Source: Siniperca chuatsi
Lineage: Eukaryota > Chordata > Actinopteri > Centrarchiformes > Sinipercidae
Direction: 5' to 3'
NCBI RefSeq assembly: GCF_020085105.1
Contig: NC_058058.1
Coordinates: 7,403,175 to 7,467,174, forward strand
DNA length: 64,000 bases
In this document: positions 38,023 to 50,500 of the stretch, in pieces
How the letters are laid out: each line of letters starts with the position of its first letter
Numbering within the stretch: the stretch's first letter is position 1
Translations under genes and position numbers: made by a program
Notes under the pieces: model-generated
Databases searched by the model: none
What the model was told of the DNA's origin: nothing
The model's input: the letters and a program-made list of their open reading frames with translations, nothing else

Positions 38023-38640
38023 TCATGAGGTATCTGTCCGGATGACCCGGCACCCAGTGATTACTTCTCCCTGCGCCGGTTAAAACCTGACTATAGATCC
38101 GATGGCCGACACGCCGCTCCCCGGCTACGCGGCTCCCCGCTCCCAGAATTTGGTCGCTGATGTGGAACCGGGCCGCTTGGGGTTCCCCTCGGCTGGAAGT
38201 CTTCGCCCCCGACCTGCCTTACCGCAACTGACAGCTCAAAGTTGTACAAAATGTCCCCGCTTCCGTTCTTTGAAGTTCTTTCTCTTGTATCTGAAAGAAG
38301 AATAAGATTATTTTCACTGTTGGAAATGTTTGTGACAGTTTAGATTAGACACAGAGTCGGTTGAATTTCACCGATAGTCGTTAGCTGCGGTGGGTACGTT
38401 AAGCTAACAGCGTTAGTTAGCTTTAGCCGACGACAACTAGCAACTAACTGGCAACTCGACACACAAGACGGATATGAATATTTACCCGGTCAGTGTATCA
38501 ATTCGTCGTCCCGGTTAGTTAATGTGACAATCCGGTGTTCTTCTTTATCAAACAAATATGAGGGGTTCACTACCCCGGCGTCCTCTTCGATATCGACTAG
38601 AAACCGGTCTGAAGTCTGCACTTTACACCGCCCTCTCACT
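38000..38640 (-). promoter_or_regulatory. ago3: CpG-rich ago3 promoter/5'UTR region
   Basis: Notably GC- and CpG-rich against an AT-rich background, surrounding and upstream of the ago3 start codon (for example 'ccgacacgccgctccccggctacgcggctcc'-like sequence near 38105). This is the expected character of a housekeeping-type CpG promoter. The exact transcription start is not determinable. Confidence 0.55.
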
Positions 38641-38830
38641 CACCAACATAAAGCTAGCGACAATAGAAAATCAACACTTCCGGAATACACCTTCAAAACA
38701 AAAGTATAGCTAACGAATAAATTGTGAGAAGTGTTGCAAGGCAGATGTTTTAGCATCTGTATTAGAGCTATAGTGCCACATATATTTTCTTTATAATTTC
38801 TATTATTATTGGTCTATACGCTGCGATAAT

Positions 38831-39560
38831 CAGTGGTGGAAGCACATTTACTCAAATACTGTACTGAAGTACAATTTTGAGGTGTTTCCATTTTATGCTG
38901 GCCTACTTTATATTTGTACTCCACAACATGTCAGAAGGTTGTATTGTAGTTTTTATTCCACCACATTTATTTGACATCTGTTAGTGGTTGCTTTTCAGTT
39001 TACAGTTTTACATAAAAAAAAACACATGATCAGCTTGCAGAATGTTGAATAAATCAGCTTGTGTGCCATTAAAATGAAGCCATGTCGACTTGCAACCCCT
39101 CATCACAGGTTGCAGATGTCACTGGGTGGTGGTGGTCAGTTCAACCAAAGGCTGGTTTTTCATTCTTATTTGAACATGTTTAGGGGCCTCAATAAAAGCT
39201 AAATAAAAGCCTGGATTAGAAATATCATACAAATACACAGAATTTTGTGCAGCAGAAATGTATTTTTTCTGCTTTCCAATTCTGTATGCTCTCGCCCCCT
39301 CAGACTGGGAACCGCTGCATAGATTAAACTACTCTACTATATAAAATTGTGAAAATTGGCTCCATGTTGACCAAATACACCATTAAAATGCTGCTTACAA
39401 GTTGATGCATTATAACAATAAAATAATATGATATAAATAACAATGTAAACTTCTAGTAAAGGTCCATAATGCATAATGATTACTTACTTTTGATACTTTA
39501 AATACATATCTCTGATAATTGTCTCCCTCTGAAGGCCTTTACTTGAATGCAAGTTTGAAT
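38831..39560. mobile_element. Composite hAT element, CAGTGGTGGAA family, long form, degraded right end
   Basis: It starts CAGTGGTGGAAGCACATTTACTC and carries the family's 'tacttta' and 'gctgcttac..gttgatgcatta' modules. About 39050-39318 holds a foreign block ending 'gactgggaaccgctg', homologous to the nested insert at 45108-45385 and followed by the same 'agattaaact' junction. The right terminal inverted repeat is not recognisable. It lies between the divergent ago3 and olah genes. Confidence 0.7.
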
Positions 39561-40193
39561 GCAGGATTTTCCGGTATTACCCCCGTTTAATTTTGTCTAA
39601 CTTGACGAAGCTGCTACTCCCTCCTCCTCCACCACCGAGGGAAACCCATCAGGAAATACCAACTGCAGAAAACAACATCACTTCCGAGAAACTTTTTTCT
39701 CAACTATTTACGTCATGTTTTGAATTAATTGCTTGTATTTCAGGTATTGAAAGTTTATATCCTATCCTATCCTTTCAGTAATTATAAGTAACATTCTACA
39801 AAATTATGACATGAACTAATAAATTAATTGTTCAATTGTGAGCATTTTTCATGGACATACACACTCCATGCTGTAGATGTCGCCAGAATCCATATAATTT
39901 TACACCAGCTCCATGCATAAACCGTAGAAGAAAATAACCAGGAAATGCTACACTTTAGCAAGAGGAATTAACACTGTTTTCCTGGCAGAAGTTGATGGAG
40001 CTGCCAGCAACAAACAGGTAACATTTTTTTATAATTCCCCCTAAATGTTTTAAATCACCTTTGCTTTAAGGTGAATTGTTTTGGTGGTGTAACAACAGTA
40101 TTGCATGTGTGATCTCTTGTTAAACAGAAGTATAAACTACAGTCCCAGCAGATGTGAATCAGTCTTGGATCTTCGCCCTTATGTTAAATTAGA
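39561..40193. other. Upstream region of olah
   Basis: Probable promoter and leader of olah. The stretch ending 'ccagcaacaaacag|gtaac' at about 40018 looks like a 5'UTR exon with a donor. An untranslated segment then precedes the ATG at 40194. No TATA box is obvious. Confidence 0.35.
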
Positions 40194-43153
40194 ATGGAAA
40201 AGGTGATCAACTGTTTCAAGAAAAAGCCAGATGCTGTGGCCCGGCTGATCTGCTTCCCCTGGGCAGGTGGAGGGTCCATACACTATGCACGCTGGGGAAA
40301 CCTCCTAAACAGCTCCATAGAAGGTAACACGCCTGGAAGATGCTGTATAAATAATAATAATAATATCTTTATTTATATAGCACTTATCAAAACAAAGTTA
40401 CAAATCACATAGCAAACAAAGAACACATAAAACATAACATAAAAACAAATAAAACACAGCACTAATAGAATAAAAATATTAAACAAACGTGCGATAAAAG
40501 TACATTATACACTTAGATTTAAAAGAAGCCACTGACTCAGCCTGACGTATTTCCTCGGGCAGGGTGTTCCAGAGCAGCCGAGAGTCTGGAGCACATAAAA
40601 GGCCCCTGTCAGAGGATCTCACGGTGCGAGCAGGGTCGCACGAGGAAGTGCTGCACTTTGCACTGTTAATCTAAACTGTTTGCGCTATATTCACACTTCC
40701 TCAGATGTTTGTAAATATTACTAATGTCTTTTATCTACAGTAAAAATCAGCTAAAAAAGGAATTATTGGAACTGGAACTTGAACTTAAAAATGATATTCT
40801 TGTACTGTGAAAACAAAGTCTACACATGTTACTGTATGATTAAATTTCTACTTGAAATGTTTTTAACACGTTTTCTGTCACTTTCAGTGTTTGCTGTCAA
40901 ACTTCCGGGCAGAGAGAGTCGCGCCAAAGAGCCGTTCTTTCAGAACATGCAGCAGATTGTGAACGAGGTTATTGGTGTGCTGTTACCGGTGCTGAAAGAG
41001 AAGCCGTTTGCTCTATTTGGCCACAGGTATGGTAACATTAGAGGTTTCATATCTGTCATGACAACACACCTCACTTCTCTCCTTTTCTCACTTTTTTTTG
41101 TTTAGTTTTTATTCCACCACTGACAACTTCTTTTCCGTTAACGGTCGCACTATCCTGATCTGTTTTAGTTTTGGTGCCTTCACGAGTTTCGCCGTGGCAG
41201 ACGCTCTGAAGAGACTGCACAGCCTCGAACCAGTTCACATCTTCCTGTCTGGTGCTTCTGCACCTTATGTGAGTTTATTTATTACATTTAGCTGTACTTC
41301 GCCAGGATTATCCACTCAGTATGCACCCAAGGGATAAAATAATAAAAACAGTCTGCACTAACACAACACTGATTAAGTGTACTAATGTCCAGATTTCAGT
41401 TTATATTTAAAAGCCTGTAGACATGTTTGTTCCTTTGTAGAACTGTCTAATTGATTATAATGGATTGCAGATAATGGCACCATAATAATGAAGGCTTGTA
41501 ATTAACATAGACAGTATCAAATCTTAACCACCATAATATTTTAATTTCCATGGCTTTAGTTTTAAAGTTTGCTATGGTTCAAAATGACAATGATATTCTT
41601 TATAATGCTCTGCAAATAAAAACATTTAGGTTAAAATGGTTATTTATTCACGACAAAGTAATTAAACCAGCATTGCGAGGCTGCAAATTTGCCTGATTGA
41701 GAGAATTTTGCTAATTATTCAGTGAGGTAAGTCAGTCAGTCCAGTTTAGTACAACACCGCCTGAAGAAAAAGAACAAAGTTTAATAAATTTAATCGATCG
41801 CACAAAATCCTGATTCAACATGCATCCATTCCATTTTCTAAACCACTTCTCCTGTTCAGGGTCGCAGGTAGTTTATACAATGTCTTCATTAAATATCTTT
41901 GATAATGTGTGGAGGAAAATCTTCAAAGATGTTGATAAATAGACGACACCATACAGTCTTTAATGACAGGTGCATATGACCAAAAAAGCCTGTAAACTGA
42001 GAAGGAAGTATCCTGCACGCTGTTCTTCACTTATTATTCAGAAGGAACTGGTTTCGATTCTAATCTTAACTGATGAAGGTCTATGGACCAAAACATCTGG
42101 TTCCTTCTATATATACAGAGTAACAACTGAACACTTTAGACTCTTTAATAGAAGACAAGGGTTTGGTGTTGATAATATACCATTAATGTGTTGTCTTTTA
42201 GTCAGAGATACGCATCAAAGCCCCAAAGAGAAGCGACTTATCTGATGACGAGTTTCTCAAGTGGTTGATTTCGATTGGAGGAACTCCCCCTGAGCTGCTG
42301 GCAAACCCTGAAGTCCTGAAGCTCTTCCTTCCTGCCCTGAAGGCCGACCTGCACATTGTGGAGAACTACAAGTGGGCTGACAACTCTGTTGCTTTATTTA
42401 ATCTGCACTTAACACATTCATTTTAAATAATTAGTGAAGAATTTCAGAATGAATGTTTGTAGTGAATTGGAGTTGCTGACTTTCCCGCAGGTGTAACAAG
42501 CCAGACAATCCATTCCTCTCCTGCCCAGTCACATGTTTTGACGGAAAGGAGGACATTTCTCATGACTTACAAGGTCAGTCCTCTGATTATTACTCACTCC
42601 ACCCTTTAATACACAGGGCCTAGGTAGGTTTCTGGATGCTCAGTATCAGAAATCATGGAATATTTGGTCTAGGCAAATTAATTTTAGATATACAAGTTGG
42701 CAGTTTGTTTACATGGACTGCATAGGATTTGAAAGATTATTGATTTAGTGCCAAATACATACAGTGCACATCAGAAAGTGCCCCACAGAAAGACACAAAC
42801 TCCTCTGGAAAAAGCTAATATTGCTCCAAAATGCATATCAGACAATAGGCAGTGTCTGTAGGTGCTCACATAAAGTATAAATGTATGTTAGTACAGTGCT
42901 GTACGTGCCCTGTGTGTGTGCTGATGACAGTGAATGAAAGAATGACATGAAATGAAAGAATGTGTCCCTGTTTTTAATTAATTAATTATATGCATGTATT
43001 TTATCAACAGCTTGGAAAGACATCACATCAGGAGATTTCACCGTCAGGATGCTTGACGGATCTCATTTTTACCTGAAGGATTCTGGAAATGAAAAGATTC
43101 TATTAGACTACGTCACGAAACACCTGGAAACATCCGAAATGGATTATTTATAA
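40194..43153 (+). CDS. olah: Oleoyl-ACP hydrolase / thioesterase II, 6 coding exons, 254 aa
   Basis: Type II thioesterase that releases acyl chains early from fatty acid synthase, yielding medium-chain fatty acids; cytosolic. Exons: 40194-40323, 40888-41026, 41169-41268, 42202-42371, 42491-42573, 43011-43153, with matching phases, 765 nt in total. The alpha/beta-hydrolase core begins [17 protein letters not shown] (residues 18-34) and continues KLPGRESR. The nucleophile elbow GHSFG gives Ser90. Asp201 in CFDGKEDI and His226 in DGSHFYL complete the triad; the 25-residue Asp-His spacing equals that in human OLAH. Length is slightly below human (about 265). It is convergent with slc9a3 (gap 1.4 kb) and divergent from ago3. 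Intron 1 contains a dispersed repeat at about 40350-40640. Confidence 0.93.
40350..40640. repeat. Dispersed repeat in olah intron 1
   Basis: Starts with (AAT)n then 'tctttatttatatagcacttatcaaaac', and ends with 'gcagggtgttccagagc' and 'ggatctcacggtgcgagcagg'. I recognise this combination as a common teleost interspersed repeat. Family assignment is uncertain. Confidence 0.55.
41822..41868. repeat. Short fragment of a common fish repeat in olah intron 3
   Basis: 'catccattccattttctaaaccacttctcctgttcagggtcgcagg'-type sequence, the recurrent core of many teleost repeats. Only this short piece is present. Confidence 0.5.
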
Positions 43154-43302
43154 TGAAATATGTACAGTACAATCACTGTATATTGTAGCTAATGACTTAA
43201 ATGTTTTTGTACTAATTTATTGTGATGGAAATTAATTCTTTATGCATTTCAGAAGTGTAACATATTGTGTGACAAATTTAATTGAACAAGTGTCGAGTGG
43301 AT

Positions 43303-43308
43303 ATTAAA
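43303..43308 (+). terminator. olah: Candidate poly(A) signal of olah
   Basis: ATTAAA 150 bp after the stop codon, the common variant hexamer. Confidence 0.45.
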
Positions 43309-43349
43309 GAGTCAATACAATTTGATTGGCCCCACATCTATCAATATTA

Positions 43350-43760
43350 GGGCTGCAACTAACAATTATTTTTATTATTGTTTAATCTGATGATTATTTT
43401 AAGATTTTGAATCAGTTAATAGGTTAGTTTACTAAATAGAAAATAGTCAGAAGATAGTGAAAAATGGCCATGACTGCTGAAGGTGACGTATTTTTATTTA
43501 CCTTGCTTTTATGTATTAAGTACATCACTCATTAATTAACATCAGTTTTCATCTGCAGTCCAGTTAAATGTGCTTGTTTTGTCCAGACAATACTCCAACC
43601 CCCATAGCTGTTTATTCTACGATAATGTAAAAACAGAAAAGCAGTAAAAAAACAGCGTTTGGCATTTTTTTCTTGATAAATTAATTAATCAATGATTAAT
43701 CAATTATCAAAGTAGCTGTGGATTAATTTTCTCTAATAATTGATGAAATTACTAATTATT
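43350..43760. mobile_element. hAT-type short element ('gggctgcaactaa' family), intergenic
   Basis: Starts AGGGCTGCAACTAACAATTATT and contains 'ttaatctgatgattatttt'. The right end is degraded, with no recognisable 'gttgcagccct'. It lies between the convergent olah and slc9a3 genes. Confidence 0.7.
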
Positions 43761-44551
43761 TCACTTAATGCACGGTGTAACTGACTCCACAGAGACTTTT
43801 TTCTTCATTTTTATTTCTAAATCCATCTTTTAAATGCATACAGTTCAAAACCATGCCCAGTCAGCCAAAGTGTTCTTTGTCGGAGGTACATAAAATATAT
43901 GTAACTGTTCGCTTGTGCACAGGTTTGAGATGATGGAAATGTCCACACAATACCAAACTTAATTTGTGAATAAATATATGTCTTTATCATACATGTGACA
44001 TTTTTACAGTGGTCTTATTCTTCAAATTCAATATTCAACTTCAAGTACTGTTCTGAGATAAATGAGAAAACACACAAAAATGTTATATTCAGATTATAGA
44101 GGAATTATTTTTGCAACACTAATCAAGTTTATTATCTTTATAAATAACACAATTCGTAAATAGTTCTTGAAAAAGGTTTCTGGATCACATTCATGGATGA
44201 GATACTTCTCAGGGACTGATTTGCAATGTTTGACTGGTTTACTATGAGGAGGAAATAGGACAATGCTCAACATAAATAACACGCCACTGTGCATACAGGA
44301 TCTGTCACTTTATGTGCAGCTTCATTTTGCTTAGTGAAGGGTGAAGTTAGAGCAACACAAGAAACTGCCTCAAGAGCACAAAGGTTATGTGATTGTGAAT
44401 GTTTTGTCTAGAAACTCTGGAATTAGATTAAACAATGGCACGGAAAATAAAACATTCCCTAGTCAATATTTTGAGAGTAGAAAAGTCTGAGGTTGGGTTC
44501 TGTGTCTTTGGCAACCAGGTTCGAGGGAGATGAGGGAGGGGAGGGACGCTG
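43761..44551 (-). other. slc9a3: Probable slc9a3 3'UTR
   Basis: Sequence beyond the slc9a3 stop on the minus strand. AATAAA is present at about 43810-43815. The intergenic distance to olah leaves little space for anything else. Confidence 0.4.
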
Positions 44552-47500
44552 CTACATTTGGCCTCCGTCACTGTGAGGTGGTGGAGGTGGCGGCAGCTGC
44601 TCGTTGTCCCATTCCTGCGTGTCAGGAGTGTCGGCCAGCATGAAGGAGTCGGTGGAGTGAGCGCTGATGCGAAGAGGAGCCAGGCGGCGCAGGTTGCTGG
44701 GCGTCCACGGCAGCCTCACCTGGGCTCGCTGAGAAGGAGCCACCATGCTGCTGTCGAGCTCGGCCTCCGCCAGCCACGGAGGGATCTGACCCTGTGCCGT
44801 GGGGTCCATGTCCGGTATGAAGGCTGGATTCTCAATTCCAGCTGGATGAAAGAAAGAAACTGAATTAGTGCTGACAGGGTTTAAGGGTTAAAGACATTGG
44901 TGGAAAGTAATTAAGTATAGTTATTTAAGTACGGTACTTAGAATTCTGAGGTACTTAATTGAGTATTTCCATTTTCTGCTATTTTATACTTCTACTCCAC
45001 TATAATTCAGAGGCAAATATTATACTTTTGCTTCACTTTTATCTGACAGCTATTTACTTTTCAGATTAAGATTTTACGTTAAATATAATACATTTTAAAG
45101 ATTAAACCGGTGGTTACCAACCTTTTTGGCTTGTGCCTTACTAAAAACAGTGTCTAGTTGGGGCCCCTTGTCACTTTTCAAATGCTTTTGAGTTTTTAGC
45201 TGATTTCCCCTCTAAACTTCTCAAATGGTTTCATTTAAAGTTTGAAACCCAAAGAGGTAAAATTATTCAGTGTTTCACAAAAACAGCAAAGCTTAGAGAA
45301 AAGTCCAAAAAATGAATACAAATTTGTGTAGCAGAACTTTGTTTTTTCTTCTTGGAGGGGCCCGACCCCCAGGTTTGGAACCACTAGACTAAAATACCTA
45401 ACTGTATATAAAGTAAAAAACTAGCTACAACAGTAAAATGCTTTTTACACATTGATGCATCAGTATTAACAATCTAATAATGTCAAATATAATATCAGTC
45501 ACAGGGGACATTTTACTCCAGAACCAGTACTTTTAATTTAGATACTTTTGTACATTTTTCTGATAATACTTGAATGAAGGGCTTTTATTTATAATGGAGT
45601 ATTTCTGGAATGTTGTACTGGTACTTTTACTTAAGTAAAGGATCTGAATACTTCTTCCACCAGTGGTTAAAGATAAGTGGACAAGATGGTGGACTTTTAC
45701 CTCCTGCTCTGTAGGTGACCCTCGTGTGGAATGAACTGCCTGATGCCTCATAGCCAAAGGTGCTGTCTCCTTCTGAGAACTCAAAATCTAGAGAAAAAAA
45801 GAGAAAATGTTTTTCAAAAAAGTACTTTTTCATTAACTACTTGGACTATTATATATATTATTATGTATATTTTTTTAAACTGAAATACAAACCTTCATCA
45901 CCAGAGTGGTAGCTTTTAGTTTTGTCCATTGATTTTCCATTTGGCATCTGCAGCAAATAGAGTAGTCATTATATTTGTAAATTACATCTTAAAACTAAGT
46001 TACAAAATGTGAAAAGCAAAGCCGTAATACGCATGTTTTGAATATTAAGGCTGGGTATTATTTGCAATTTTTGGTACTAGTGCAGAGTGGGTACAATACC
46101 AAAATTATGCTTTTTTAATACCTTACTTTGATAAATATAATCATGTTTCTCTGCAAAACTTTTTTTTGATTTAATAAAAGAAACCAAAGTCCTAAAAAAA
46201 AAGTTATGTAAACAATCAGTCGCACAAGAACTTTTAATAAAAGAAACCAAAGTCCTAAAAAAAGTTATGTAAACAATCAGTCGCACAAGAACTGTCTAAA
46301 TAAATTAGTATGAAATTAGCAAAATTATGATTTAAATCAGGTTATATCTGATCAGAAAATAAGTTTACAAGATTACAAATCTGGACAGATATTTGATTAC
46401 AGCTTTCGTTACTTGGCAGTTTTTGATACTTAGTGCTGTGAACACCTTTTGGTTGCTACCAAAAAAGTATTGAAGTTCAGGATCCTTTTGGCTGTTGTGT
46501 AAAACTCTATGTATGTCATACTGTCTAATAAAAATGAATTCTGAGGCTCTGACCTTTTGCTGTTGGTCTTTCTTTGTGTACTTGGTAATTGGCTTTGGTG
46601 GAGCAATGCCCATCTTTGCAGACTTAAAGGACTCCAAGCGATTCCTCATGGTCCTCTGGAAGATCTCCTGCACCTCATTTTCATCCTGGTTGACATCGAA
46701 ATGGCTCCGGCTGTACCTGTGCCGGTGCTTTAAACCAGAAAACCAGAAACAAAAATGGAAGAGTCAGTATGAGAATTTGAGAACTTGTTTTTGATAAGAC
46801 AAAGAGGACAAGAAGTCTGTAACTTGTTACTCATCCAGAATGTTTATCAAGTTTCAGACATTGTTTTTAAAGGGACACTCCACCAATTTTACACATAAAA
46901 TTCAGTTTCTCTCATGAGGAGTACTACTCAACCTCTGAAAACAGGTGTATAATGTCTTCTGTGGCTTCTAAAGTTTCAAAAAATAACCATGATGATGGGT
47001 TATCTTGCATTACAAACTGGGGATGTAGGGTTTGAAAGAAGGGGGTGATTAGGTTACAGGTGGCATCAAAGAAAGCTGTTATTGTGTTGCATTATGGGAA
47101 ATGTAGAATACAGCATTTCTGGGGATGGAGGCATAGTAGGGAATAAAAATCTGAATATATTGGCCTCTGCTGCATCAATTTTACTTTTCTTTTTAAAAAT
47201 CTGTCATTTAACTATATGGAAGCGTAATACTAAACTGCTGTAGTACACTTGTCATGTGATGAATGTAGTGTATATAGTGATGTGACTGAAAATGCTTACC
47301 TGTTTCCTGCCCTTGTACAGATGCTGCTGCAGCAGGTGGTGAGTGTTAATGTCCTCTGTTTCCCTCATACCCTTCATGTTCTGTTCATGCATTTCCAGGC
47401 TCACTGATGGCACAGGGTCTCTTCTACAGCAGGAAAAGTCATGCCAGTTACTTCATGTCTTTATCACACTCAAGTATGGCACTAATTTAGGCTTCTCATA

Positions 47501-50500
47501 CAAAATATGGTGAAGAATTGGAGCTAGATGGTCAGTGCAAGATCATTTCTACTAGTTTGGTTTGTTTGGAAGTGTGAAAGAAAAATGCTGTGACTGCTTG
47601 TGGTCACCAGGGGCCAGTGTCTGTGCAGATCTAATGTAAGTAGATGTTCAATGAAAATAGCAGAAAAGATATGTCCATCTTCAGATTCATAGCTTAAATG
47701 AAAATAATGAAAGGAATTGGAGAGCTTTTTAGTAATTGTTCTTAAAGAGTTCTTCACCAGCTGATTGTACACTGGCTTGTATTTTCTGTGATTGTGGTGT
47801 ACATCTGGTAAAAGTGTTTATTCACCTTATATGGGACATTGCAGCGTAATCGTCTGACATGTCAGCCATGATGTCAGGCATGATTTCTGAGAATTCGTCA
47901 CCAAACTTTTTCTTGAAGTCGATAAATGCAGTTTCATTGCGGATAAACTCCAGAGAGCCTCTACGTTCACCCTGCAACAGGGAGACCATTTCATGTTTGT
48001 TCCCTTTAATGTCCACTTGAACAAAATACACTTGAATATACAACAACAAACGTATGCAGCATATGACCCTCACCTCAGCCACGTAGCTCATAGCATCCTT
48101 GAGGTTCAACTGATGGAAGACGTTGACGACGTGGTTGAGGTTCTTCCTCGCCGACGGCTTCATCAAAATTCTCGTCATCCACTTCTCCTCAAAATTATTC
48201 CACCTTTATAGCAAGAGAAGAAAATTGTAGCTTCATTCAAACAGTTCAGAAATTTTACGAGTTAAATCATTAAAAATGTCTTTACATACTTGTCCCTCAT
48301 GTAGTTATGTCCTATTTGTCCAGATATATCTTCTATGGCAACAAGCATGTGGTCAAACACCTAAACAACAAAAACAGAGATTCTGTAATAGTTGGACTGT
48401 AGCCCGGTAGTTTATGGTTCTCGGTGTTGTTTAATTTTGAGCTTTACCTTGTTCTGCACTTTTTCTATGAGTGTGAGCTCAGCCAATGCAGCTCTCTTTA
48501 CTTTAAGCCAGGTGACCAGAGGTTTCATCGTTATTCCCTGCAACAGAAAGAGATTCAAGCAAAGGTTTAGCAAAATTAAGCTGTTATGTGTTTTGTGTAA
48601 GTAAGCTGCAAAAAAAAAAAAAAAAATGTACCAATAACTATTTTAACTTGGTAACAAGACAGAAAAGTGGTTACCTGAAGAATGACAGTGAAGTACACTA
48701 CAATGAGAGTAGTGCAGATCATCAGATTCTTCTCCTTTATCTTTTTCTCATCCAGCAAAGTAGCCAGACCATATGCCACAGCCCCTCGCAGGCCACCGTA
48801 GCTCATAATCAACTGATCTATGAACTCCACGGGGACCAGCCTGTACTTGTTCAGCATCCAGGTGAGAATAAAGACGCCTGTAGTATACATGTAGACAAAC
48901 ACAAACACAATCTGTTTTGTGACCTCTGACATCAGATAGTGTACTGTTTGCATTCAAAACTGACAGCAAAAGACAAAATCTCACCGATGAATCTATACAC
49001 AAAGATGAAGAAGAGCGTGAGGAGGATGAAGCCCGTGTTCCACACCCAGATTGTCGTATCAATGGCAGAGATGCCGAGGAACACGAAGATGATGGTTTCT
49101 GATCCGTTGGCTAAAACCTTCATGACATATCTGACTGTGAGGACAGACTTCTCGTCCATGTTTGCATTTATGTACTTCTGGCAGCACACACCACAGAAGA
49201 CGATCCTACAGAACAAAAACACAGAAATAAACTTAGTATGAACAAGCTTGATTTTAATAATAAAAACAAATGAGATGTTTTTCATGGAGTACTCACGAAA
49301 GGATGGAAGAGAGGGAGAGCATCTCAGCAGTCAGGTAGGAGAGGTAGCCCAAGACAAAGATGAAGCCTGCCTCGATGATCTGGATGTTTTTAGTGCATCT
49401 GGTCAGAAGAGAGACCAGCAGGCCAAACACAAAGCCCATGAGGGAACCACCAAACGCCACCACAAAGAAGGAAACTAGAGAGAGAGAAAGAGGACATATG
49501 TATAACTTGGATTATATGCTGTTTGAACACTTTTATCCAAAATAGCCCTATGTAAACATGTCTGCATACATACAGCATCTCTGAAACCAACCCCCAGTTG
49601 AGTCTATTGAGCCAGGCAGGTAAATAAATGTCACTTCTTACTTATTCCTTTGATGATCTCCACAGCATCAATTCTGGATCCTCCCAGTGACACAAACGCA
49701 TCAAATACATTGAAGAGCACCTAGGAGAAGAAGAAAAAGAGAAATGGATATAACATATAGACATGCTATAATTACTGGACTGATCTTCATCGTTTCCTGT
49801 GTTTTAGGCTAAATTGAGATTGTGTATTAGACATTAGGCTACGCACATAAATTTACTTGACTTCTTGTTTCCAAACTTAAGAAAAATTATCTTGTTTTTT
49901 AACTGGCTTCCACATCACTTGAACACATTTTAGAAAAGTGTTTCTTCAGCTCCCAGTAGTTAAATAATTAGGAATATTGTCCTCACATGTATATTGTCGA
50001 TTATCCAATTCACAGATGATGTGTGAGGTGTCATCACACCTCATCTATACATGATGAAGACCATGTGGTCAAAACATTGTCATGTCCACGTAGAATGAAA
50101 GAAGAACTGGGAATGAAAGAGCAGTGTGCAGATATTTTTTCGTATTTTGGTGCAGATTATTGTTACACAGCACCTGCAACAAATGAAGGGATGTTCAAAC
50201 ACCAAAATTGGAGCTTCAAAGTTTTGATGTGACAACAGTGCAATGCTTTTTTCAATAAGCCTCAGAGATGACATAGTGTCTTAAACACTGTTTTTAGAAA
50301 GTTGAAAGTAACACCTTTTTATTCCCTTTCACTCCTCTGTGTAGTTTCAGCAATCATTAGAGTGGAGTAAGAGTTTCATGATTCATAACACATAGAAGCA
50401 ATATTTCTTATTAGAACAACCACCTCAAAAAGCACTTTAATTGACCAGTGAAAGACAAAGTTCAGGCAAGGTAAAGGTCCTTACTTTGAAGAGCAGAATC

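Noticed and set aside
44558-44863. Plus-strand open frame opposite the slc9a3 last exon
   Set aside because: Shadow of the GC-rich antisense coding exon, which encodes the NHE3 C-terminus.
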